A stretch of 6,693 bases of DNA from Microbacteriaceae bacterium (GTDB lineage: Bacteria; Actinomycetota; Actinomycetes; Actinomycetales; Microbacteriaceae), in contig JAAYAS010000354.1 of assembly GCA_012719255.1 (NCBI GenBank), forward strand, positions 1 through 6,693, written 5' to 3'. Position 1 is the first letter of the stretch. Each line of letters begins with the position of its first letter. The position numbers and the translations under genes were made by a program. This document shows, piece after piece, positions 1 to 4,812 of the stretch. Under the pieces are notes generated by a model. It searched no databases, was not told where the DNA came from, and saw only the letters and a program-made list of their open reading frames with translations.

Positions 1-33
1 CTCGGCGTCACCGGCGGCCGTCCGGTGTTCTGA
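1..33 (+). CDS. C-terminal end of an unidentified protein (partial)
   Basis: Reading from base 1, ten codons (LGVTGGRPVF) lead to a TGA stop at 31-33. Nine of the ten sense codons end in G or C, as in the real genes of this window, and a strong hairpin follows 38 nt later. This suggests the tail of a plus-strand gene that begins outside the window. Ten residues are too few to identify a family, and no function is proposed. It could also be chance, because stop-free frames are common at this GC content. Confidence 0.4.
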   Translation, partial: LGVTGGRPVF

Positions 34-70
34 CCCGCCCCGCCGCACCCGGCCCGCCCGGAAACGCTGT

Positions 71-104
71 CGGCCCCGGCCTCCCGCGAGGGGAGCCGGG
101 GCCG
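71..104. terminator. GC-rich bidirectional hairpin terminator
   Basis: An inverted repeat pairs 71-80 perfectly with 95-104 (10 bp). After a bulged C at 81, it continues 82-85 with 91-94 around the 5-nt loop GCGAG. It begins 2 nt beyond the 3' end of tRNA-His on the minus strand and 37 nt beyond the stop of the plus-strand partial gene, so it can serve both. No real T-run follows on either strand; on the minus side there is only a TTT about ten bases on. T-poor terminators of this kind are common in actinobacteria. Confidence 0.7.
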
Positions 105-106
105 AG

Positions 107-183
107 TGGGGCGAATGACGGGTTTTGAACCCGCGACCTCCTGGACCACAACCAAGCGCTCTACCAACTGAGCTACATCCGCC
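107..183 (-). tRNA. tRNA-His (anticodon GTG), CCA encoded
   Basis: The minus strand folds into a full cloverleaf. The acceptor pairs GCGGATG (182-176) with CATTCGC (117-111), and the D-arm begins GCTC. The anticodon stem is CTTGG/CCAGG with loop TTGTGGT, giving anticodon GTG. The T-arm is GCGGG, TTCAAAA, CCCGT. An extra 5' G (position -1, base 183) faces the discriminator C73 (base 110), the identity pair of histidine tRNAs. Bases 109-107 supply a templated CCA. It lies 44 nt downstream of orn on the same strand and directly in front of the hairpin at 71-104. A TAnnnT box after the orn stop (220-225) may give it its own promoter. Confidence 0.96.
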
Positions 184-219
184 ATGGCCGCGCCGCGAGG
201 CGTGCGCGACAACTCACAG

Positions 220-225
220 ATGCTA
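220..225 (-). promoter_or_regulatory. possible -10 box for tRNA-His
   Basis: TAGCAT on the minus strand matches the actinobacterial TAnnnT -10 pattern. It lies 2 nt beyond the orn stop and 36 nt before the tRNA, which would give a 5' leader of about 30 nt for RNase P to remove. I see no convincing -35 element. Read-through from orn is the alternative source of this tRNA. Confidence 0.3.
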
Positions 226-227
226 CC

Positions 228-857
228 TCATTTTTCGAGGTGGGGTGCGAACTCCTCGACGACGCGGCCCGAGAGCGCCTTGAGCACCGCCGAGTCGGGG
301 CCCGGCAGCGGCAGGCACATCGCCTCGCGGTAGTACCGCAGCTCGCGGATCGACTCGAGGATGTCGGCGGCGGCCCGGTGCCCGCCGTGCTTCTCGGGCG
401 CGTTGAAGTAGACGCGCGGGTACCAGCGGCGGGCGAGCTCCTTCAGCGTCGACACGTCGACGCTGCGGTAGTGGAGGTGCGCGTCGAGCTCGGGCATGTA
501 CTTCGCGATGAACATCCGGTCGGTGCCGATCGTGTTGCCGGCGATCGGTGCGGTGCGGGTGGCGGGCACGAAGCGGCGCACGTACTCGAGCACCTGCGCC
601 TCGGCGTCGGCGACGCTCGCGCCGTTCGGCATCTCCTCGATGAGGCCCGAGTCGGTGTGCATCTGCGTGACGAAGTCGTTCATGTGCTCGACGGCCGCGT
701 CGGACGGCTTGATGACGATGCTGAAGCCCTCGTCGTCGACGAGGCGCAGGTCGAAGTCGGTGATGTACACCGCCACCTCGCAGAGCTCGTCGTGCTCGAG
801 GTCGAGCCCGGTCATCTCGCAGTCGATCCAGACGAGTCGGTCGTTCGCAGTGCTCAT
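228..857 (-). CDS. orn: oligoribonuclease
   Basis: This 209-residue DEDDh-type 3'-5' exoribonuclease degrades 2- to 5-nt RNA fragments, the last step of RNA turnover, and probably pGpG from cyclic-di-GMP breakdown. Exo I is near the N-terminus (WIDCEMTGLD, with D12 and E14). Exo II is GNTIGTDRMF (D113). Exo III is HRAAADI (H160 and D165), followed by ESIRELRYYRE, typical of Orn. About 30 residues after that motif form the tail seen in actinobacterial forms. Length is close to the family norm of 180-215. The start at 857 is preferred to an in-frame ATG at 866: TACGAT lies at 865-870, 7 nt before 857, so the transcript would begin at or near this ATG and exclude the upstream one. No Shine-Dalgarno is visible. 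The frame stays open well beyond 866, but that part lies over the tRNA-Arg gene and is not coding. tRNA-His follows downstream. Confidence 0.96.
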   Translation of the reverse strand: MSTANDRLVWIDCEMTGLDLEHDELCEVAVYITDFDLRLVDDEGFSIVIKPSDAAVEHMNDFVTQMHTDSGLIEEMPNGASVADAEAQVLEYVRRFVPATRTAPIAGNTIGTDRMFIAKYMPELDAHLHYRSVDVSTLKELARRWYPRVYFNAPEKHGGHRAAADILESIRELRYYREAMCLPLPGPDSAVLKALSGRVVEEFAPHLEK

Positions 858-864
858 GCCCGCC

Positions 865-870
865 ATCGTA
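865..870 (-). promoter_or_regulatory. -10 box of orn (leaderless type)
   Basis: TACGAT on the minus strand fits TAnnnT and ends 7 nt before the orn ATG at 857, so the predicted first transcribed base is the A of the ATG. This decides the start over the ATG at 866, which overlaps the box. No clear -35 is visible at 16-19 bp. Confidence 0.5.
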
Positions 871-885
871 GTGACGCGCGATGAG

Positions 886-891
886 TACGCT
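886..891 (+). promoter_or_regulatory. possible -10 box for tRNA-Arg
   Basis: TACGCT fits TAnnnT and ends 8 nt before the first base of tRNA-Arg at 900, so transcription could start within a few bases of the mature 5' end. The expected -35 position (about 863-868, CCATCG) is poor. The box faces the orn -10 box across 15 bp. Confidence 0.35.
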
Positions 892-899
892 GTCGGTAT

Positions 900-972
900 G
901 CCTCCGTAGCTCAATGGAGAGAGCAACGGCCTTCTAATCCGTCGGTTCCCGGTTCGAATCCGGGCGGGGGCG
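900..972 (+). tRNA. tRNA-Arg (anticodon TCT)
   Basis: This is a 73-nt cloverleaf. The acceptor GCCTCCG (900-906) pairs fully with CGGGGGC (965-971) with one G-T wobble. The D-arm is GCTC/GAGC with an 8-nt loop. The anticodon arm is ACGGC, CTTCTAA, TCCGT, giving anticodon TCT, which reads AGA and probably AGG; the last stem pair is a C-T mismatch. The T-arm is CCCGG, TTCGAAT, CCGGG. The discriminator is G73, and CTC follows, so CCA must be added enzymatically, unlike the tRNA-His here. AGA and AGG are rare codons at this GC content. ptsH starts 36 nt downstream in the same direction with no terminator between. Confidence 0.96.
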
Positions 973-1008
973 CTCGTCCCCGTCCGCGCCGAGGAAGCGA
1001 GGCATCCC

Positions 1009-1302
1009 ATGACGGTCACCCGCGAGGCGGTCATCGGCGCCGCCGTCGGCCTGCACGCCCGGCCGGCGAGCCGGTTCGTGCAGGAGGTGCAGGCGCTCGG
1101 CCTGCCGGTGTCGATCTCCGCGCCGGGGCGGCCGGCGGTCGATGCGCGGAGTCTGCTCTCGGTGCTCACCCTCGGCGTCGCGCACGGCGAGACCGTCGAG
1201 CTCGCCGTCGACTCGGCGCCCGAGGATGCCGAGCGGGCCGCCGCGGCCCTCGACCGGCTCGTCGAACTGCTCGCCGTCGACCACGACGCGCCCGAGGCAT
1301 GA
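1009..1302 (+). CDS. ptsH: phosphocarrier protein HPr
   Basis: This 97-residue protein is the small cytoplasmic phosphocarrier of the phosphotransferase system. It accepts phosphate from enzyme I and hands it to sugar-specific EIIA domains. The active-site motif GLHARPAS places the phosphorylated histidine at H16. The usual second signature is present as DARSLLSVLTLGVAHGETV, with S48 at the place of the regulatory serine of Firmicutes; use of S48 is unproven, as actinobacteria usually lack HPr kinase. It is slightly longer than the common 85-90 residues because of an acidic/alanine tail. The start has a Shine-Dalgarno-like GCGAGG (997-1002) 6 nt before ATG. Its TGA (1300-1302) overlaps the ATG of the next small frame as ATGA. 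Upstream, tRNA-Arg ends 36 nt away, so the promoter may be shared with it. Confidence 0.95.
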   Translation: MTVTREAVIGAAVGLHARPASRFVQEVQALGLPVSISAPGRPAVDARSLLSVLTLGVAHGETVELAVDSAPEDAERAAAALDRLVELLAVDHDAPEA

Positions 1303-1445
1303 CCGGCGCGATCGGCATGACCGGCCCCTGCTCGACCGGCCCCTCCTCGGCCGGCCCCTGCTCGACCGGCCCGGCAGGCCTCACCGACCTCGGCGCGACC
1401 TGCCCCGTCACGGGCGAGCCCGGCGCGATCGAGCCCGGCGCATGA
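1299..1445 (+). CDS. possible small protein coupled between ptsH and ptsI
   Basis: A 48-codon frame starts with an ATG overlapping the ptsH stop (ATGA, 1299-1302) and ends with a TGA overlapping the ptsI ATG (ATGA, 1442-1445). It fills the ptsH-ptsI interval exactly, which is the geometry of translational coupling. Nearly every sense codon ends in G or C (two GCA exceptions), like real genes here, while the ptsI frame across the same bases reads an arginine-rich shadow. The product is rich in Gly, Pro, Thr and Ser. It contains a five-residue repeat of type C/S-S-T/A-G-P at residues 11-25 and three cysteines (C11, C21, C35). No membrane segment or known domain is visible, and I do not recognise it. 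It may be a real small protein, a spacer translated only to carry ribosomes to ptsI, or a local sequence expansion. No Shine-Dalgarno is evident; a second in-frame ATG is at 1317. Confidence 0.45.
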   Translation: MTGAIGMTGPCSTGPSSAGPCSTGPAGLTDLGATCPVTGEPGAIEPGA

Positions 1446-3151
1446 CCGGCCCCGCCGCCGGCGCGCCGCGCGCCCGGACCGCGTCGGGGATGCGGCTGCG
1501 CGGCATCGGCGCCGCGCCCGGCATCGCGGTCGGGCCGGCCGTCGTCGTCGGCACCGCGCGGATCGCGCCGCCCGGAGAGCGCGCCGACGACCCCGCCGCC
1601 GCCGAGGCCGCCGCGACCGCCGCCCTCGCCGCGGTCGCCGACGAGCTCGAGGCCCGGGCCGCCGCCGCGAGCGGCGCCGCCCGCGACGTGCTCGCCGCGA
1701 CCGCGATGCTCGCCCGCGACCCCGGCCTCGCCGACGCCGTCGCCGCCCGCACCGCCGACGGCGAGGGCCCGGTCGACGCGCTGCACGGCGCCGTCGAGCA
1801 CTGGTGCGAGCGGCTCGCCGTGCTCGGCGGGACGCTCGCCGAGCGGCAGACCGATCTTCGCGACGTCTTCCAGCGCGCCGCCGCGCGGCTGCTCGGCGTC
1901 GCGCCCCCGGGCATCCCGCCCCTCGCCGAACCGAGCGTGCTCCTCGCCGACGATCTCGCGCCCGCCGACACCGCCGGGCTCGACCCCGCGCTCGTGCTCG
2001 GCCTCGTCACCGAGCGCGGCGGCCCCACCTCGCACACCGCGATCATCGCCGGGCAGCTCGGCATCCCCGCCGTCGTCGGCGCCGCCGGGGCGCTCGCGGC
2101 CGCCCCCGCACGCATCGCGCTCGACGGCACCACCGGCGAGACGCTGCTCGACCCCGATGACGACGCGGCCGCCGAGCTCGTGCGCCGCGCCGAGCGCCGC
2201 CGGGCGCTCGCCGGCACCGCGCAGGGCCCCGGCTCGACGAGGGACGGCCATCGCGTCGCGGTGCTCGCGAACATCGGCGGCGCCGACGACGCCCGCCGCG
2301 CGGTCGCCGCCGGCGTCGAGGGCGCCGGCCTGCTGCGCACCGAGCTCTGCTTCGTCGACCGGGTCGCGGCGCCGACCGTCGACGAGCAGGCCGAGCTCTA
2401 CCGCCGCGTGCTCGCCGAGCTCGACGGCCGCACCGCCGTCGTGCGGGTGCTCGACGCCGGCGCCGACAAGCCGCTCGCGTTCGCCGACCCGGGCCCGCAG
2501 GAGAACCCCGCGCTCGGGGTGCGCGGCGTGCGGTTGCTGCGCGAGCGCCCGGAGCTGCTCGACGCGCAGCTCGCGGCGCTCGCCCGGGCGCGCGCCGCGA
2601 CCGGTGCCGAGCTGCGGGTGATGGCGCCGATGGTCGCCACCGCCGAGGAGGCCGAGTGGTTCGTCGCCCGCTGCCGCGCCGCGGGCCTGCCGAGCGCCGG
2701 CGCGATGATCGAGGTGCCCGCCGCCGCCCTGCGCGCCGCCGAGGTGCTCGCCGGCTGCGACTTCGCGTCGATCGGCACGAACGACCTCGCGCAGTACCTC
2801 TTCGCCGCCGACCGCGCCGAGGGCCGGCTCGCGCCGCTGCTCGACGGCTGGCAGCCGGCGCTGTGGCAGCTCGTCGACGCGGCCGTGCGCGGCGCCGGCG
2901 ACGTTCCCGTCGGCATCTGCGGCGAGGCGGCCGGCGATCCGCTACTCGCCTGCGTCGCGGTCGGCGCCGGCGTCGGCTCGGTCTCGGTCTCGGTCGGCCG
3001 GGTCGGGCTCGTGCGCGCCGCGCTCGCCCGCCACGATCTCGCCACCTGCCGGCGGATGCTCGCGGCGGTGCTCGGCGCATCCTCGCCCGAGCGGGCGCGC
3101 GAGGCCGTCGGCGAGCTCGCCGACCCGGAGATCGCCGCGCTCGCCGGCTGA
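1442..3151 (+). CDS. ptsI: PTS enzyme I (phosphoenolpyruvate-protein phosphotransferase)
   Basis: This 569-residue cytoplasmic enzyme takes phosphate from PEP and passes it to HPr, the first step of PTS sugar uptake. RGIGAAPGIAVG (from about residue 20) is the usual N-terminus, followed by the alanine-rich helical HPr-binding domain. The swivelling phosphohistidine domain has GGPTSHTAIIAGQLGIP with active-site H198. The PEP-binding barrel shows LLRTEL (R299), LDAGADKP, ENPALGVRGVR, MIEVPAA (E424), SIGTNDLAQY (D448) and the catalytic cysteine in GICGEAAGDP (C493). Where many relatives read LSMSP after this, it has a short SVSVSV run. Start: 1442 is chosen because its ATG overlaps the preceding small frame. 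An ATG at 1490 (MRLRGIG) would give 553 residues, nearer to Streptomyces EI, and is a serious alternative; neither has a good Shine-Dalgarno. It converges on nhaA with 6 nt between stops. Confidence 0.95.
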   Translation: MTGPAAGAPRARTASGMRLRGIGAAPGIAVGPAVVVGTARIAPPGERADDPAAAEAAATAALAAVADELEARAAAASGAARDVLAATAMLARDPGLADAVAARTADGEGPVDALHGAVEHWCERLAVLGGTLAERQTDLRDVFQRAAARLLGVAPPGIPPLAEPSVLLADDLAPADTAGLDPALVLGLVTERGGPTSHTAIIAGQLGIPAVVGAAGALAAAPARIALDGTTGETLLDPDDDAAAELVRRAERRRALAGTAQGPGSTRDGHRVAVLANIGGADDARRAVAAGVEGAGLLRTELCFVDRVAAPTVDEQAELYRRVLAELDGRTAVVRVLDAGADKPLAFADPGPQENPALGVRGVRLLRERPELLDAQLAALARARAATGAELRVMAPMVATAEEAEWFVARCRAAGLPSAGAMIEVPAAALRAAEVLAGCDFASIGTNDLAQYLFAADRAEGRLAPLLDGWQPALWQLVDAAVRGAGDVPVGICGEAAGDPLLACVAVGAGVGSVSVSVGRVGLVRAALARHDLATCRRMLAAVLGASSPERAREAVGELADPEIAALAG

Positions 3152-3164
3152 GGGGCGTCAGCCG
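3145..3164. terminator. hairpin containing both convergent stop codons (ptsI/nhaA)
   Basis: CGGCTGA (3145-3151) is perfectly complementary to TCAGCCG (3158-3164) around the 6-nt loop GGGGCG. The ptsI TGA and the nhaA TGA (TCA on this strand) both lie in the stem. The three stop-codon pairs are automatic for convergent TGA stops; the four further G-C pairs are not. No T-run is present, so termination activity is inferred from position and structure only. Confidence 0.4.
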
Positions 3165-4651
3165 CGGTCGGTCGGCGCCGGTCCGTCGCCCGGCTCCGGC
3201 GGTGCGGCCTCCTCGGCCGGTCGGCCGGCGCCCGAGGCGTGCTGCGCCGCGTAGAGGTCGTTCATCGCCTTCGTCGTTCGCTCGGCGCCGTGGTCGCGCG
3301 ACTCGTCGGGCACCTCGCCGGCCTTGCGGCGGCGCTCGTAGATCTGCCCGCGGCGCCAGAGCACGCCGCCGCCGACGATCGCCGCGATGCCCGAGGCGGC
3401 GAAGATCGCGATCTTCGCGAGCTCGTGCGCCGGGTGGCCGGCCGGGAACGACAGCTCGGCGACGAGCAGCGACACCGTGAAGCCGATGCCCGCGAGCATC
3501 GCGAGCGCGAACACGTCGGGCCAGCGGATCGACCGGTCGAGCTCGATGCCGCGGAAGCGGGTGGTGATCCACACCGCGAGCGTGATGCCGATCGGCTTGC
3601 CGACCACGAGGCCGACGATGATGCCGAGCGACACCGGGGTGAGCAGCGCGGCCGCGCCCCCGTCCATCCCCGAGAACGGCACGCCCGCCGAGAAGAACGC
3701 GAAGATCGGCACGCAGATGCCCGCCGACAGCGGCCGGAACCGGTGCTCGAACTCCTCCGCGAGGCTCGGGCCGTCGGCCCGGTCGAGGGTGCCGCGCTTC
3801 GGGCGCACCGGCACCGCGAAGCCGAGCAGCACGCCGGCGATCGTCGCGTGGATGCCCGATTCGTAGATGAGCGCCCACGCGAGCAGGCCGATCGGCAGCA
3901 GCACGAACCAGGCGGCGCCCTTGTCGTTGCGGAACAGGTCGCGGCGGCGGTGCGCGATGAGCCAGTAGGCGGCGAGCGGCACGATCGCCGCGATGAGCGC
4001 CCACACCTTGAGGTCGGTCGTGTAGAAGATCGCGATGATCGTGATCGCGATGAGGTCGTCGACCACCGCGAGCGTGAGCAGGAACGTGCGCAGTGCGAGC
4101 GGCAGCTTGCTGCCGACCACCGCGAGCACCGCGATCGCGAACGCGATGTCGGTCGCCGTCGGGATCGCCCAGCCGCGGATCGTGCCGGGGCTCGAGAGGT
4201 TGAGCGCGACGAAGATCAGCGCCGGCACGACGACGCCGCCGAACGCGGCCGCGATCGGCACCACGGCGCGCTTCGGCGAGCGCAGCTCGCCCGCGACGAA
4301 CTCGCGCTTCAGCTCGAGCCCGGCGAGGAAGAAGAACACGGCGAGGAAGCCGTCGGCGGCCCAGTGGCCGACCGTCATCGAGAAGTCGAACTCGCCGAGG
4401 CGGAACCCGGCGGTGCTGTCGCGCAGCCCCGTGTACCAGTCGCGCAGCGGCGAGTTCGCGAGGATGATCGCGACCGCCGCGGCGACGATCAGCAGCGCGC
4501 CGCCGATCGTCTCCTTGCTCATGATCGCGCTGATGCGCGCGAGCTCGTTGCGGTCGGTCGGCGCGAAGGCGCGGGTCACGCCGTTGTCGGCGGGGGCGGG
4601 ATGCGGGGGCTGCGCGGGGGAGCCGGGCTCGGTGGGCGTCGTCGTCGACAT
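3158..4651 (-). CDS. nhaA: Na+/H+ antiporter NhaA
   Basis: This 497-residue inner-membrane antiporter exports Na+ (and Li+) in exchange for protons, for pH and salt homeostasis. NhaA signatures run in order: GHWAADGFLAVFFFLAGLEL; TATDIAFAIAVL with D168 (E. coli D133); AVVDDLIAI with the ion-binding pair D198/D199 (E. coli D163/D164); GIHATIAGVLLGF; VGKPIGI with K352 (E. coli K300); and AGIGFTVSLLVAELSF. Hydrophobic segments span roughly residues 48-431, consistent with the 12-helix fold. A proline-rich hydrophilic N-terminus (about 45 residues) and a charged C-terminal tail (about 65 residues) explain the length over the 388 of E. coli. The ATG at 4651 has AGAGG 5 nt upstream; a GTG at 4657 overlaps that site and is rejected. 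A structured leader may control translation. nadE is divergent, ptsI convergent. Confidence 0.96.
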   Translation of the reverse strand: MSTTTPTEPGSPAQPPHPAPADNGVTRAFAPTDRNELARISAIMSKETIGGALLIVAAAVAIILANSPLRDWYTGLRDSTAGFRLGEFDFSMTVGHWAADGFLAVFFFLAGLELKREFVAGELRSPKRAVVPIAAAFGGVVVPALIFVALNLSSPGTIRGWAIPTATDIAFAIAVLAVVGSKLPLALRTFLLTLAVVDDLIAITIIAIFYTTDLKVWALIAAIVPLAAYWLIAHRRRDLFRNDKGAAWFVLLPIGLLAWALIYESGIHATIAGVLLGFAVPVRPKRGTLDRADGPSLAEEFEHRFRPLSAGICVPIFAFFSAGVPFSGMDGGAAALLTPVSLGIIVGLVVGKPIGITLAVWITTRFRGIELDRSIRWPDVFALAMLAGIGFTVSLLVAELSFPAGHPAHELAKIAIFAASGIAAIVGGGVLWRRGQIYERRRKAGEVPDESRDHGAERTTKAMNDLYAAQHASGAGRPAEEAAPPEPGDGPAPTDRG

Positions 4652-4656
4652 GGGCA

Positions 4657-4661
4657 CCTCT
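4657..4661 (-). promoter_or_regulatory. nhaA ribosome-binding site
   Basis: AGAGG on the minus strand lies 5 nt before the ATG at 4651 and fixes that start. Its first three bases belong to the segment that can pair with the upstream leader, so ribosome access could be switched. Confidence 0.6.
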
Positions 4662-4684
4662 GGTCGGGGAGGGGAACGGGATTC

Positions 4685-4712
4685 CGGCCCGCGACGGCGA
4701 TCGCCGCGGCCG
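4685..4712 (-). other. leader hairpin inside the nhaA 5' region
   Basis: On the minus-strand RNA, CGGCC (4712-4708) pairs with GGCCG (4689-4685), and GCGGCG with CGUCGC (one G-U), with one bulged G and a 5-nt loop. It lies between the two halves of the 9-bp long-range pairing and would bring them close together. Confidence 0.5.
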
Positions 4713-4744
4713 TGCCGACCAGACTTCCCGGCTCACCGCCCGCC

Positions 4745-4750
4745 AGTCTA
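4745..4750 (-). promoter_or_regulatory. possible -10 box of nhaA
   Basis: TAGACT on the minus strand fits TAnnnT. Transcription would begin about 7 nt further on, near 4738-4736, with GGUGAGCCGGGAAG, giving a leader of about 85 nt. The -35 region is GC-rich without a consensus. A 6+6-bp inverted repeat (4753-4766) lies just upstream of it. Confidence 0.4.
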
Positions 4751-4752
4751 AC

Positions 4753-4766
4753 GGTCGCGGGCGACC
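4753..4766. repeat. inverted repeat in the nhaA/nadE divergent region
   Basis: GGTCGC (4753-4758) and GCGACC (4761-4766) are exact inverted copies separated by GG. The element lies between the putative nhaA -10 box and its expected -35 position, where an operator could act. No known regulator site is recognised, and GC-rich repeats this short can arise by chance. Confidence 0.35.
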
Positions 4767-4800
4767 CGCTCGCGCCCAGCCGCATCCGGGGCGCCGATGG

Positions 4801-4806
4801 CAGGAT
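4801..4806 (+). promoter_or_regulatory. possible -10 box of nadE
   Basis: CAGGAT lies 6 nt before the nadE ATG at 4813, the spacing of a leaderless start. It differs from TAnnnT in the first base. The AGG inside it (4802-4804) could instead act as a weak ribosome site 8 nt from the ATG, so the leaderless reading is less secure than for orn. Confidence 0.35.
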
Positions 4807-4812
4807 GCGGGC

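Larger units (their letters stand above)
4652..4738 (-). promoter_or_regulatory. nhaA 5' leader, candidate regulatory RNA
   Basis: In the minus-strand RNA, UCUGGUCGG (4723-4715) is perfectly complementary to CCGACCAGA (4667-4659), which runs into the AGAGG ribosome site (4661-4657). Competing pairings include GCCG/CGGC around the first segment (GCCGGGAAGUCUGGUCGGC) and CGGGA (4730-4726) with UCCCG (4681-4677); the latter crosses the 9-bp pairing, so the two together would form a pseudoknot. Between them sits a strong hairpin (4712-4685) whose only non-Watson-Crick pair is G-U on this strand but A-C on the other. A translational switch controlling nhaA is inferred. Li+-responsive nhaA-I and nhaA-II RNAs are known upstream of nhaA in other bacteria; I cannot match this one to either. 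Confidence 0.5.

Noticed and set aside
226..240. CCTC/GAGG hairpin with A/T loop at the orn stop as a terminator
   Set aside because: The stem is only 4 bp with a 7-nt loop; too weak to call.
107..972. tRNA-associated integration site for a mobile element
   Set aside because: No integrase, no duplicated tRNA 3' end and no change of composition are seen beside either tRNA.
858..1169. Upstream extension of the orn frame to a 313-residue protein
   Set aside because: The extension lies antisense over tRNA-Arg and ptsH, has no domain similarity, and ignores the promoter-supported start at 857.
1166..2340. Minus-strand frames opposite ptsI
   Set aside because: They give low-complexity Gly/Arg or Ser/Ala shadows with no motifs, antisense to a confidently identified gene.
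4655..4657. GTG at 4657 as the nhaA start
   Set aside because: It overlaps the AGAGG site, leaving no ribosome-binding spacing, while the ATG at 4651 is correctly spaced.
4652..4745. Cobalamin riboswitch upstream of nhaA
   Set aside because: GCCGGGAAG and GGUG superficially recall B12 elements, but the conserved GCCACTG-type box and the overall order are missing, and nhaA is not a cobalamin gene.
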